A stretch of 64,000 nt of DNA from Actinomycetaceae bacterium TAE3-ERU4 (GCA_019218365.1 JAHUUJ010000002.1:1-64000); one strand, 5' to 3'. Shown: positions 26,731-36,849, counted from the first letter of the stretch. The notes: a model not told the origin generated them from the letters alone. A program made the numbers and translations.

Positions 26731-27879
26731 ATGGAAAAACGGGGCGGAGCTACGCGACTAGATTCACTTACCGGATTACGGTGGTGGGCAGCATTTGGGG
26801 TATTCCTCTACCATTTGGCACCCAGCGGAGCAGTGGGACTGAGAAATCAGGCGTTTTTTCTTGCTGGAGATTCGGGAGTGGCGTTTTTCTTCGTCCTCTC
26901 TGGGTTTGTCCTCGCCTGGTCAGCCCGCCCTCATGTTGGAGCCAAACAATTTTGGTGGCGCCGTTTCGCCCGTATTTGGCCAGCACATTTTGTAGCGCTA
27001 CTGTTGGCTATCCCCGTCTTCTATTCTTTTGGAAGCTGGGGGATTGAAGGTTCTTCCGCAAACTGGTGGGTAAAACCCGCAGACGGGAATGTATTTTTGG
27101 TTTCGGCACTACTCTTGCAGGGATTCTTCGTGTCCCCCTCGTATGTGTTCGGAGGAAACCCGGCTGCCTGGACACTCAGCTGTGAAGCCCTGTTTTACGC
27201 GCTTTTTCCCGCGCTTATTCTGTTGGTACGAAACTGGAACAAACGGACGGTGGTGGTAGCTACTGCGCTGCTGGTGTGCTTTAGCGGGGCAGTGCTACTG
27301 GGAATTGGACTGCCCGCCGCTTTACCGCCGGTGCTTACGCAACTATGGCAGTTCCTCCTCGGCGTTCTGGTAGCGATGGGCTTAAAACGAGGAATAAGAA
27401 TGGCGCTTTCCCCGCAACTTGTAGTAGCTGGACTTCTATTTTTATTTGTCCTAAGTGGGGTCGTAGCTACGGGAACGCTCGGGGAAGCGGCAAAGAAAAT
27501 TTTGCACCCGCTGAACGTGTTTGGATTCCCCGTAATTTACGGGCTGGCAATTTTTGCTCTAGCGAGCGCCGAATTAGCCGGACGCAATAGTTTCCTACGT
27601 TCACGCCTGCTGGTAAAAGCGGGGGAATGGTCCTATGCGTTCTACCTCGTTCACGCAACCGTGCTCTACGGGTGGCGTGAACTTATCGGAGTACCGCGTG
27701 AGGTAACAATTCGCGGGGTGTACGTGAGCTCTTCCGTGATGGGTTTCGTGACCTTCTGCCTGCTGTTCGTCCTATGTGTGGCTGCCGCCGGGGCGCTACA
27801 CACCTGGGTTGAAAAGCCCTGCGAAAAGAAAATTCGCGCCTGGGCAGATAACCGGTATGGGAAAAGTGGCCGGAGCTAA
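26731..27879 (+). CDS. Acyltransferase 3 family (OafA-like) membrane protein
   Basis: A 382-residue protein of about ten membrane spans with acyltransferase-3 features: RLDSLTGLRWWAAFGVFLYHL with the conserved Arg and His, GDSGVAFFFVLSGFVLAW, and WWRRFARIWPAHFVALL. These enzymes O-acylate cell-surface glycans, lipids or antibiotics, passing an acyl group across the membrane. There is no C-terminal SGNH domain. The last residues overlap a broken hsdM remnant in another frame, suggesting that a recombination event shaped the 3' end. Confidence 0.88.
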   Translation: MEKRGGATRLDSLTGLRWWAAFGVFLYHLAPSGAVGLRNQAFFLAGDSGVAFFFVLSGFVLAWSARPHVGAKQFWWRRFARIWPAHFVALLLAIPVFYSFGSWGIEGSSANWWVKPADGNVFLVSALLLQGFFVSPSYVFGGNPAAWTLSCEALFYALFPALILLVRNWNKRTVVVATALLVCFSGAVLLGIGLPAALPPVLTQLWQFLLGVLVAMGLKRGIRMALSPQLVVAGLLFLFVLSGVVATGTLGEAAKKILHPLNVFGFPVIYGLAIFALASAELAGRNSFLRSRLLVKAGEWSYAFYLVHATVLYGWRELIGVPREVTIRGVYVSSSVMGFVTFCLLFVLCVAAAGALHTWVEKPCEKKIRAWADNRYGKSGRS

Positions 27880-28020
27880 TTTACTTGTGCGAAGTAGCGT
27901 TGATGGTTGGACTTTAACACCTATGTGTTGGGTACTTTGTTCTACCGTTTTATTTCAGATGGTAATTGTGTTGATGTGGAGTATTTCGCAAAGCTAGTAA
28001 GCGATGAAGAAAATAATTAC
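27857..28020 (+). pseudogene. Remnant of type I restriction-modification methyltransferase hsdM N-terminus
   Basis: Reading from ATG 27857 gives ANLLVRSSVDGW, and from 27910 in the next frame DFNTYVLGTLFYRFIS. Joined, these form the typical N-terminal HsdM sequence SVDGWDFxxYVLGTLFYRFIS. The junction is a one-base loss (TGG|GAC reads TGGAC). After RFIS the likeness fades, and no methyltransferase catalytic motif (NPPF) or S or R subunit is present nearby. It overlaps the end of the acyltransferase and looks like the residue of a lost restriction locus. Confidence 0.7.
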
Positions 28021-28048
28021 AGTTTTGTTCCTACGCTAAAATCGGAGG

Positions 28049-28900
28049 GTGAGCAAACCTATCAGAGCCACCTGGGATGGCACAAAAGCCGAAGTTTACC
28101 TACGCACCTTTTCCCGAGTATGCGCGGGTACCATTCCATTTATTTGTGAACATCTAGAAGGCTCCACCATTGCCGATATTGGGTGTGGCTGTGGCGACCT
28201 TGTTGCGACCATCGCTACCTGCATCAACGACCATACCCCAGAACTTTGCCTCACCGGGTGCGATAGTGAACCGGCCATGGTTGAGTTAGCGCGTGAACGC
28301 TTCAAGCACCTACCGACAGAGTTTCGTTGCGATGCCCTTCCCAAGCTAACTACTTATGGTACAGACACCCAAGACACCACAATCTCAAATTTCGTTATTA
28401 ACCACGTTCCCAACCCGCTTGCGTGCATGCGTGGCCTAGCGCGAATCACAAAGCCGGGTGGAAAGATAATTACCACGATTTGGCCAAATGATTTTCTGCC
28501 TCACCGCGACCTCATTATCCAGGCAATAAACACTCTCACACCTCCAAAAACCACACCACCGAAAAATGCCGCAAATCCCTCCGCGCTCGCAGACTTTGAG
28601 ACAAATTTCGAACGTAGCACCGCCGGCCTAAGCGCCCTCAACGCTGCCGCTGGGCTTAGCGTCAGCAAGGCAGAAACTTACCGTTGGAAATGGGAAACCA
28701 CGTGGGAAACCTACTGGTCAGCAATCACGGGTGGACTTGGCAATATTGGGCAACACTACCTTGCCCAAACCCCGCAAAAACAGGCAGAAATCAAGCGGCA
28801 TATACGCGAAAAAATTACACCCTACCTTGCCGATAATGCAGACGGCAATATCCTAAAGTTTCCCTGTCAAGCCATTGTCTGCGTTGCCCGAAAGAACTAA
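28049..28900 (+). CDS. Class I SAM-dependent methyltransferase
   Basis: The 283-residue protein has motif I ADIGCGCGDLVATI, the acidic GCDSEPAM, and LARITKPGGKIITTIWP typical of UbiE/Met-W-like methyltransferases. It has an insertion of Pro/Thr/Lys-rich sequence near residue 170. GTG 28049 is the first start in frame, with CGGAGG immediately before it, which is unusually close; the true start may differ by a few codons. Substrate unknown. It lies directly after the hsdM remnant and convergent to the TPR gene. Confidence 0.75.
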   Translation: MSKPIRATWDGTKAEVYLRTFSRVCAGTIPFICEHLEGSTIADIGCGCGDLVATIATCINDHTPELCLTGCDSEPAMVELARERFKHLPTEFRCDALPKLTTYGTDTQDTTISNFVINHVPNPLACMRGLARITKPGGKIITTIWPNDFLPHRDLIIQAINTLTPPKTTPPKNAANPSALADFETNFERSTAGLSALNAAAGLSVSKAETYRWKWETTWETYWSAITGGLGNIGQHYLAQTPQKQAEIKRHIREKITPYLADNADGNILKFPCQAIVCVARKN

Positions 28901-28912
28901 CGGCAGCAGAAC

Positions 28913-31630
28913 TTAGTTTTCCCCGGTTTCTTCTAGCTCTCGCAAAAGCTGTAGCGCATCTGCTCGTATGGTATTACCCGCATATTTTGGATCTTGTAGT
29001 AGTGCCACGGACTGTTCGAGCACTTCTTTTGCCTTGCTAATTTTCTCCTGAATGCGGTACATCTGCCCGAGGAGGAACAAACACCTAGCCTGGGCAATTG
29101 TATCTTCGAGCCTTTGGAAACTTTCGATTGCTTCCATTTGGTAGTTAATTGCGCTTTCTTGTTCGAAACAGTTCCACTTCATAGAAGCCATATCGGAAAG
29201 CCAGTCAGCTTTTTGCCATTCGCATCCACCCGGCAGATACGGGTCATTTAGCTGGTCGGAAACCTCATCCAGCAGTTCCTGCATTAGGTCTTCCATTTGG
29301 GCAATATCTGCAGGTTCTATCCGTCCGGGCTGGTGGACAATTACGTACGAGGCCTCAAACAGACAAGATATCCGCGCCTCTAGAGCTTTTTTATATTCCG
29401 CCTTGGTCTTTTCAATCTTTTCTTCGTCTGATTCAAGTAGATTAGTCTGGTAAAGATTCTCGATGTGGCGGGTCATTTCTTGGCGCGAAAGAGCTACTGA
29501 ATGTAGGTGTGCTTCGATGGAACGTAGGAAGTTATGTTCCTCAAGATAGAGTTTCCCGGTGGTTCGTAGCGAATCAATGGCTTTTTCAATTTGCCCGTAT
29601 TCTTCGAGAATTTTCGCACTAGCTCGCAGATGGTCGGCGGCAACTTCTGCCTGGCCGAGTTCTTTACTAGCTTTAGAGAAAACCTCTAGTAAACGCATTT
29701 TGATTACCGGAGCTTTTTCAATTCCTTCGAGAATATCCAACCCGTTTTGTGCGGCTTCTGCTGCTTCGAGAGGACGACGTTGACGTAGTAGTAATTGCGC
29801 CACGATTGAGGCGGTAGCAGCTTGGAGATACTTTAGATTCAAAGCGGCAAACAGGTTAAGTCTTTCACGTCCAGCGTCTAGAGCCTCATTCATGTACCCA
29901 GCTTGGTAGGCGGAAAACATTAAGGTCTGTAACGCTGAGATAAGAACTCCAAGCGGTTCACCACCTTGAGTGCGGGTGGCTTCATCCGCTAGCTGCGCGG
30001 CTGTAAAATAATCTTTTTCTTTGTAAGCGGCACGTGATTTGGCAATAAGTGAGTAGGCCGGGTCGGAAGATTGTGCAACAATAATCTCATTCTCGTCATT
30101 GAAGTTTCCCAAACGAGAAATGTACTTACGTGATTCTTCCCAGGTGGAGCGTAAATCCTCGGGTAATTCTTCTCCTACCGAGTCTTTGAGTAAGGATTCG
30201 TCCATCAACATTAGCTGGTCGGCTTTTAAACGGTAAATGCTATAAACATCTTTTCCAAAATCTAATGACCGACGTAGAAGCTGCTTAAGATTCATCTCAT
30301 CCCAGTCCCCGTGTAGAGAAATTGGGATTCGTGGGGGAGTATCTTCCTCCTCTTGAGATTCTGTCAGAGAATCTTGATTCACAGAAGAATGTTCCTGTAT
30401 TTCCTGCGGTTCTTGAGTGAATACCTTAAATGAGGGAATGAAGATACTGTCGATTCCCGAAACGTCAGAAAGTGGACCTTCCGGTTCTAGCGGGGGAACC
30501 GGCTGTGGGTGCATGAGCTTTTGGAAATGCTTTTCAGCTGCTTCACGGTGGGGAAGGCCGGGGCGTGAGGCAAAGAAGTTCCCCAATTTCGTTGCGAAAT
30601 CTTCAAACCATTCTCGAGCCTGACCAAGAGTTGGATTAGTGAGATTCTCACAAGCTTTCCAAGGCAAATCCTCCCCCGGGAGAACAGCGGGGATGACCCG
30701 GTTTTCATCTTCTTTTGAGAATGCCGATAAAAGTAAATAAGAAGCACTTGAAAGATTCAACAAAATAGTTGGGTCTTCCGCTTCTTTCCACCACGGTAGG
30801 TGACGGATAAGAATTCGTAAACCACGCTCAAGGCGTTCCCTGCGCCCGGCTGCCCCTGACAGAGCCAAATAACGCAGATGAAGATGCAAAAATTCTAAGT
30901 AAAGGGGAGATTGTTGACAGTACCTGTAGGCTCGCTTATGGGCTGCCCAAGCTTCCCTATCGCGACCCACCCTCAGCCACGGTTCCATCAATATCCCCAA
31001 TAGCTGTTCAGGCTGGAGGGAACAATTTTGTCCTTCTAAGGTAAGTGCCCTATCGCCCGCGGCCGCAGCTTCTTCCCATTTCTCTTGGGCGAGTGCGTAC
31101 TTAACTTCATTTGAAGAATCACATTGCACGCAGTCAGATACTTCAGAGCGGGATACCGAATACCATTTTTGGTAGGATTCTTCGGCTTTTTCCGTTTCCC
31201 CCATCTGTAGCCAAAAACGGTAGCGGCGAATGTGATAATCCCGCAGGGAAAAACCGTTTGCCAGATAAAAACTACGCATTTGCGCAAAAATATTTAGAGA
31301 TTGCTCGTAAGAAATTGATGGCAAAATCGAAGAAATTCGCGCAATATACTTGTAAATCCAGCTTAAAGATTTCAGTTCGTCCTCGCCAAATAATTCCGGG
31401 CGAGTGCGATAGAGATTATCCACCCAAATAAACGGGGCAATAGAACGAGTAATTTGCCCGCCCATTGCGTATGAATCGCAAAGTGAGATATAAGCCCGTA
31501 GAGCCTTTGGTATATCCCCGCGTTCTTCCGCAAGTTTAGCTGCTTGCGCCCACAGGGAAGAAGAAGTTTTTCCCCACGGTAAAGAATCTGCTCTGACCAT
31601 CAAATCATCTAGGTCATCTAGCTCAGCCAT
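28913..31630 (-). CDS. Large TPR-repeat protein partnered with HSP90-like ATPase
   Basis: A 905-residue helical protein without signal peptide or membrane segment. Repeated pairs of amphipathic helices of TPR type (for example KAEESYQKW, AAEAAQNGLDIL, AIDSLRTTGKLY, AIEAHLHSVAL, AKEVLEQSVALL) fill both ends, with an acidic, probably disordered linker around residues 390-440. The gene follows the HSP90-family gene by three bases on the minus strand, so both are co-transcribed. TPR domains commonly bind HSP90 chaperones or organise complexes, and a scaffold or co-chaperone role is inferred. Precise function unknown. Confidence 0.8.
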   Translation of the reverse strand: MAELDDLDDLMVRADSLPWGKTSSSLWAQAAKLAEERGDIPKALRAYISLCDSYAMGGQITRSIAPFIWVDNLYRTRPELFGEDELKSLSWIYKYIARISSILPSISYEQSLNIFAQMRSFYLANGFSLRDYHIRRYRFWLQMGETEKAEESYQKWYSVSRSEVSDCVQCDSSNEVKYALAQEKWEEAAAAGDRALTLEGQNCSLQPEQLLGILMEPWLRVGRDREAWAAHKRAYRYCQQSPLYLEFLHLHLRYLALSGAAGRRERLERGLRILIRHLPWWKEAEDPTILLNLSSASYLLLSAFSKEDENRVIPAVLPGEDLPWKACENLTNPTLGQAREWFEDFATKLGNFFASRPGLPHREAAEKHFQKLMHPQPVPPLEPEGPLSDVSGIDSIFIPSFKVFTQEPQEIQEHSSVNQDSLTESQEEEDTPPRIPISLHGDWDEMNLKQLLRRSLDFGKDVYSIYRLKADQLMLMDESLLKDSVGEELPEDLRSTWEESRKYISRLGNFNDENEIIVAQSSDPAYSLIAKSRAAYKEKDYFTAAQLADEATRTQGGEPLGVLISALQTLMFSAYQAGYMNEALDAGRERLNLFAALNLKYLQAATASIVAQLLLRQRRPLEAAEAAQNGLDILEGIEKAPVIKMRLLEVFSKASKELGQAEVAADHLRASAKILEEYGQIEKAIDSLRTTGKLYLEEHNFLRSIEAHLHSVALSRQEMTRHIENLYQTNLLESDEEKIEKTKAEYKKALEARISCLFEASYVIVHQPGRIEPADIAQMEDLMQELLDEVSDQLNDPYLPGGCEWQKADWLSDMASMKWNCFEQESAINYQMEAIESFQRLEDTIAQARCLFLLGQMYRIQEKISKAKEVLEQSVALLQDPKYAGNTIRADALQLLRELEETGEN

Positions 31631-31633
31631 AAT

Positions 31634-33493
31634 CTATTCCTTTTGTGCCTGCCCGCCACCATTGTCGAGGGCGCTTAGTGAGAGATTAATAAGGGAGGTA
31701 AAAACCGTGGTTGACCATGAACGCACCTGTGTGTTCATGGGATGACGCCCGGCCAACATCGCTTGGACATAAAAGCCGCGTACCGCACTACTTAATACTT
31801 TAGGGTATCGTGCGCTGGCTGCAAGTTTATAGACCACGGGTGCTTCGACGTTAAAAATTAGCCTTGAGACAGTATTTTCGCGATTTATTCCCTGGTTGAC
31901 CTCCTGGGCAAGATCTGCGAAAGGAGAATCAATCCTGTCGGCATTTTCCGCTATAGATTGTCCTGCTGTATCGCTCCCGGGCAAATAGAGCACCGGAATA
32001 CTGGCAGGATCAAAGGAACGGAGCTCTACCTTTACATCTTGGCCTTCCAAAGCTTTTTGCGCTGCATCGAGTAACGGTAACATGGCCGCTTCTTCGCTAA
32101 TTCCTACAGGTTTAAGCAAATCTAGTATTTGACGGGTATCCAGTTCTCTAATTTGAGCTTGAGGACGATCAAGAGCTAAGAGCCCCAAAATATCCTCATC
32201 AAACGCAAAACTAGCGTTCAATACACACATGCCATTTGCTTTTGCGACCGGTTCGATAGTGCGGAATTCAGAATCCGAAAGAACGTAGCTGATTCTGTCA
32301 TACCGGCGAATAATCTTATCGAGGGGCATCATTCCCAAAGTAGTTTGGAAAGGCACTGTAGAGGCCAGCAGTTGGCGGGCAGAATAGTCCATTAAAGATA
32401 GGGACTTAAAGCCGTTAATATGTAGCGAAGTAAAAGCTAAGAAATCTTCTTCCCGGTTCATCGCCAGATTTTCTAACCAGTTCCTAACCTGGTTACCTAG
32501 CTCTTGGCGGGTAGCTTCCAATAGCTCATCATCGAATAGCTGTTCTCGTGAAGCGGTGGGGTTAAGGTGCTCAGTATTAAGTACTACCCGCACAAAGTAA
32601 GCCCATTCTGGAAGTAAATCGGTGCTTGCGGTACTTAAGAGCATATTTTGCAAATAGACCCGATGTTTCAAAGACTGCCCTGGACTACCTCCGCTGGGCA
32701 GAACGAAAGCGATTCCTTCTACCCCGGCAATCGCTACTTTTACCTTAAAAGTAGCGAAAGGAATGAAGCCAAAGTTTTCTGCACACCAACGGGATTGATC
32801 TGCCGCAGGCATATTCCAAGGAGCTGGTTTACAAGTCAAAATCTCCGGTGCAGACAAAGCCCCAGCACGTTCCAAAGTTACTTCAAACGGAAGGTATTCA
32901 CCGTATTCCGTGATTAGTTGCTGCAAAACTCGATAATCAAAGAAACGCTCACCGGGAAGAGCTTCCAAAAGCACGCAGGTTCCCACGTTTCCTAACTCGA
33001 CAGGTGCCTGATCATTGGTAATTCGGCTTACAGACCAAGTTCCGTTAGAACGTCCCACCCACTTGGTAGTTTCTTTTCCCCCTGTATTTATAGAGCGGGA
33101 AAAAACCGTAATTGTTTCAGAAACCATGAAACATGACAGCAAACCGATTCCAAAACGTCCCAAGAAGTCACTGCGCGACATTCCCAACTCGTCGCGTTTG
33201 GAAGAAGCCCCAATCGTTGCCAGTAGGTTACGTGCCTGGTCAAAATCAAGACCTATACCAGAATCAATTACTCGTAACTGCGACCCGTTAATTACAAAGC
33301 GAATCCGCGCTGGACAATCCGCTTGAACCAAACGACGGGCAGTAATCGCGTCGCAACCGTTTTGTAAAAGTTCGCGTACGAAAACCCTGGGGCCGGAGTA
33401 AAGATTCCGGGAGAGAATCTCAACCAACCCTCCCAAATCAACTTGGAAATTATTAGTGTTTTGGGGGGAATTGTCAGATAAAGAGTCTGTCAT
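31634..33493 (-). CDS. HSP90-family (HtpG-like) ATPase
   Basis: The 619-residue protein has a GHKL ATP-binding domain: ELLQNGCDA at 41-49 (like ELISNASDA of HtpG), VIDSGIGL at 75-82, and the lid GRFGIGLLSCFMVSE at 112-126. Middle-domain features include NMLLSTASTDLLPEWAYFVRVVLNTEHLNPTASREQLF, matching the LLP...FVRGVVDSEDLPLNxSRE region of HSP90. It is divergent from classical HtpG, and the C-terminal dimerisation part is weakly conserved, with no MEEVD. Such actinobacterial HSP90-like proteins occur with TPR partners. Clients are unknown. Confidence 0.88.
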   Translation of the reverse strand: MTDSLSDNSPQNTNNFQVDLGGLVEILSRNLYSGPRVFVRELLQNGCDAITARRLVQADCPARIRFVINGSQLRVIDSGIGLDFDQARNLLATIGASSKRDELGMSRSDFLGRFGIGLLSCFMVSETITVFSRSINTGGKETTKWVGRSNGTWSVSRITNDQAPVELGNVGTCVLLEALPGERFFDYRVLQQLITEYGEYLPFEVTLERAGALSAPEILTCKPAPWNMPAADQSRWCAENFGFIPFATFKVKVAIAGVEGIAFVLPSGGSPGQSLKHRVYLQNMLLSTASTDLLPEWAYFVRVVLNTEHLNPTASREQLFDDELLEATRQELGNQVRNWLENLAMNREEDFLAFTSLHINGFKSLSLMDYSARQLLASTVPFQTTLGMMPLDKIIRRYDRISYVLSDSEFRTIEPVAKANGMCVLNASFAFDEDILGLLALDRPQAQIRELDTRQILDLLKPVGISEEAAMLPLLDAAQKALEGQDVKVELRSFDPASIPVLYLPGSDTAGQSIAENADRIDSPFADLAQEVNQGINRENTVSRLIFNVEAPVVYKLAASARYPKVLSSAVRGFYVQAMLAGRHPMNTQVRSWSTTVFTSLINLSLSALDNGGGQAQKE

Positions 33494-33533
33494 ATATCAA
33501 TCCAAAATTATTATTCAGTGTTGTTGTATTTTT

Positions 33534-33992
33534 TTATCGCTTAGGTATCGGCAAACTAAGGCGCTCGGCAAACTGGTCTAAAGCGTTTGTGTTAGCTTTT
33601 ATTCCAGTCCATATAAAGAGTTCGAGTTGTTCATCTGTAAGGCCCCCCTCAGTAAGCTGTAGACAACTTGCAATCATGTATATTTCATTTTGTTTACGAC
33701 ATATTCTGGCGGTGCCATAATTGATTCCGTTATTCCACTCATTGCTCCAGCGGAGTGCTTCGGCAAAGTGTTCTTCACGTAAAATATCCGTAGAATATCT
33801 AGCGGAAATTACTGAATAATTCCTCTGTTCAGAGAATTCAATAACCGTAAAATACCCGTCGATGTTTGCGTAAATATTCGAGTTTTCTAATTCGAACTCA
33901 CATCCGGCTTTATCGAGAACCTGAATAATACGCTCACGAGTCAAAGGGGTAGGGAGGGTATTCTTAGTCTTTTTCCGGCTGAACCAAGACAT
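33534..33992 (-). CDS. YbjN-domain-like protein (type A, copy 2)
   Basis: The 152-residue soluble protein begins MSWFSRKK and has a YbjN-type alpha/beta pattern: an N-terminal helix ending in a KAGCEFE-like strand turn, NIDGYFTVIEF, ALRWSNEWNN, and a C-terminal GLTDEQLELFI helix. YbjN-like proteins resemble secretion-chaperone folds and have no settled biochemical role. It is a paralogue of the gene at 34550-35032: both start MSWF and share the GxFTVxxF and WxNxWN patterns. GAGGAGA precedes ATG 33992. It is the last of four small genes before the HSP90-like gene. Confidence 0.75.
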   Translation of the reverse strand: MSWFSRKKTKNTLPTPLTRERIIQVLDKAGCEFELENSNIYANIDGYFTVIEFSEQRNYSVISARYSTDILREEHFAEALRWSNEWNNGINYGTARICRKQNEIYMIASCLQLTEGGLTDEQLELFIWTGIKANTNALDQFAERLSLPIPKR

Positions 33993-33995
33993 AAA

Positions 33996-34442
33996 TTAGT
34001 TCTCCTCTCCCGTTTCCCAGGTAACTAGATGAGGAAACTTCTCAGCCAATTTTTTTATTTCCCAAAAGATTATCGAGATACTGGTAAGCAGATGAGTCTT
34101 TAGCTGGATATCTGTCATGCCCCTACCAGTTAGATGTGTTATCTCTAGCGATATGCATCTGTCAGTAGGGTCATTCTTAATTCGGGACAAAATCCATTTT
34201 GGAGCAACAGAACTATTATTTGCCTCATTAACTACGTAAAGACCTTGTTCAATATCTTCTGGTGAACTTAGAATTCCCCGCCAGCATCCGTAGATGCGGA
34301 CATATGTTTCATGCACAATAATCCGCATAAAAACGTCACTAAAATAGATAGCGACAGTTATGTCGTTTTCTTCGGAATAGCTAATTTCTTCCCGTTCGAG
34401 CTGCTCAATCACTCGTTTTTTCGTGACTAGGGGTAATCCCAT
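33996..34442 (-). CDS. Small YbjN-like protein (type B, copy 2)
   Basis: The 148-residue protein is a clear paralogue of 35036-35485: both start M-x-LPLVTxxRVIxxLERE, share RxYGxWRGxLxxPED, APKxIL and GMTDxQL, and end in xFPHxxxWExxEEN. The pattern of a short N-terminal helix, beta hairpins and a C-terminal helix resembles YbjN proteins, at low similarity. It ends three bases before the type A partner. ATG 34442 follows AGAGGA. Confidence 0.72.
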   Translation of the reverse strand: MGLPLVTKKRVIEQLEREEISYSEENDITVAIYFSDVFMRIIVHETYVRIYGCWRGILSSPEDIEQGLYVVNEANNSSVAPKWILSRIKNDPTDRCISLEITHLTGRGMTDIQLKTHLLTSISIIFWEIKKLAEKFPHLVTWETGEEN

Positions 34443-34549
34443 CAGCCTATCCTCTCTGATTAGCTGCCCCTGAGCGGGACAAGAATAGTTTAATGAGTAT
34501 TGAACTTAAACAGGCACTAGAAAAAAGCTTTTCATCTGTTAATAAAAAA

Positions 34550-35032
34550 CTATTTGGCATCTTCAGAGCTGACGGAATTATCTGGAGTTGATAGCCCAAA
34601 GTGCTCAGCAAACTCGGTCAGCGCCTGTACATTGCACTGTAGCCCAACCCCGATGGACATCTTAAGTTGTTCCTCAGTGATTCCTTCGTCAGCAAACACC
34701 ACAACATCGCTCATGACCTCAACCTCGTCATCAACTTTAATTGGGTAAGCTGTGCCGAAGAGAGTGTTCTCATTCCAGGTATTAGCCCAGGTACGCGCTT
34801 CTACGTAGCGATCAAGCGGTAGAGTTAATTTCGAAGAACGCGAATTGATAATCAAACAACCCTGTTGGTCACGAATATCCATAACGGTGAAAAAACCATC
34901 AAAAATTGCGATGATTTTCGACTCGTCTACATCAAAATTATACCCTTCTTCTTTCAGCGTCTGTGCAACACGTTCCAGAGTTAAGGCAGGGGGAACTAAA
35001 TTGTCAGCACCATTTTTCTTAAACCAAGACAT
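34550..35032 (-). CDS. YbjN-domain-like protein (type A, copy 1)
   Basis: The 160-residue protein starts MSWFKKNG, then LTLERVAQTLKEEGYNF, FDGFFTVMDIRD, EARTWANTWNE and GITEEQLKMSIGVG, a YbjN-like arrangement. Compared with its paralogue at 33534-33992 it carries an acidic, serine-rich C-terminal extension (SVSSEDAK). GAGGAGA precedes ATG 35032. It lies three bases after the type B gene of its pair. Confidence 0.75.
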   Translation of the reverse strand: MSWFKKNGADNLVPPALTLERVAQTLKEEGYNFDVDESKIIAIFDGFFTVMDIRDQQGCLIINSRSSKLTLPLDRYVEARTWANTWNENTLFGTAYPIKVDDEVEVMSDVVVFADEGITEEQLKMSIGVGLQCNVQALTEFAEHFGLSTPDNSVSSEDAK

Positions 35033-35035
35033 GAA

Positions 35036-35485
35036 TCAGTTCTCCTCTTCCATTTCCCAGTCAATCACGTGAGGAAATTCTTTAACTAAAGTTTCCGTTG
35101 CCCGGAAAATCAGGGTAAAACTACGGCGTATATGGGCAGAAAGCTGAGCATCGGTCATTCCCTCAGCAATTAGTTGGGAAATCTCTAACATAATGCGTCC
35201 AGATTGATCGTTCTTTTCATCCCGTATCAAAATCTGCTTCGGAGCCACCAAATCGCTGTTAGCGTCGGTTACCAAGTAAATCGCGCGTTCAAAATCTTCG
35301 GGAGTGGTTAGAGTCCCGCGCCAGAAGCCGTATAGACGCATAACTTTTTCGCTTAGGTTAACCCAAATAATAATATCCTCAAACCCAATACCGATTTCCC
35401 CGTCAGAATCATCCTTAAAATATTTAAGGCCTTCCCTCTCTAATTCCTTAATCACTCGTTCTTCCGTAACTAGGGGTAACACCAT
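35036..35485 (-). CDS. Small YbjN-like protein (type B, copy 1)
   Basis: The 149-residue protein opens the six-gene minus-strand array. It has MVLPLVTEERVIKELEREG, MRLYGFWRGTLTTPEDF, VAPKQILI and GMTDAQL, then FPHVIDWEMEEEN. It is acidic, soluble and without signal sequence. ATG 35485 follows GAGAGGAT. The leader just upstream contains TATCCTCTCTGATT (plus strand), which is repeated in front of copy 2 at 34442, showing that the upstream segment was duplicated together with the genes. Confidence 0.75.
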   Translation of the reverse strand: MVLPLVTEERVIKELEREGLKYFKDDSDGEIGIGFEDIIIWVNLSEKVMRLYGFWRGTLTTPEDFERAIYLVTDANSDLVAPKQILIRDEKNDQSGRIMLEISQLIAEGMTDAQLSAHIRRSFTLIFRATETLVKEFPHVIDWEMEEEN

Positions 35486-35649
35486 CGGAATATCCTCTCT
35501 GATTTAATGTCCCCGACTGCGTCAAGAACAACATAGTGGTTAATGGCCTGCATCGGTTTGTACGCAACGATTTTAACAGAAGCAACTGGCAATCGTTGTC
35601 ACTTATGGGTAAGTGAAACTGTACTGAGATGTAGCCAAGCAAAATAAAC

Positions 35650-35681
35650 AGTGGCTCCGGGTCTGCCTACCCGGAGCCACT
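35650..35681 (-). terminator. Terminator of the nrdIEF operon
   Basis: AGTGGCTCCGGGT (35650-35662) and its complement (35669-35681) make a perfect 13-bp stem with a six-base loop. On the minus strand it is followed by GTTTATTTT. It lies about 80 bp beyond the nrdF stop. Confidence 0.8.
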
Positions 35682-35762
35682 ATCCTTTCCTCAAAGCCAA
35701 GAAGGTGCGCGGCTGTAACCTCCCGCTCAGCTCCCTTGGCCTTTAAGCCATCAACTAGGTGC

Positions 35763-36788
<1,026 letters not shown>

Positions 36789-36849
36789 TCATTAAAAGCT
36801 ACGTGCCAAACGGCCCGGAACTATCAGCCCGAGAAACGCCCTCGGAAAA

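Larger units (their letters stand above)
33534..35507 (-). repeat. Tandem duplication of a two-gene B-A cassette with its leader
   Basis: Two B-A pairs lie head to tail: 35036-35485 plus 34550-35032, then 33996-34442 plus 33534-33992. In each pair the gap between stop and next start is three bases with the same GAGGAGAACT sequence, and both B genes are preceded by TATCCTCTCTGATT. Protein identity between copies is only moderate, so the duplication is old and both copies have been kept. Confidence 0.8.

Noticed and set aside
33534-35485. Phage-defence island built on the HSP90/YbjN array
   Set aside because: There is no nuclease, no toxin and no mobile-element signature; the hsdM remnant is separated by other genes, so defence is only one of several possibilities.
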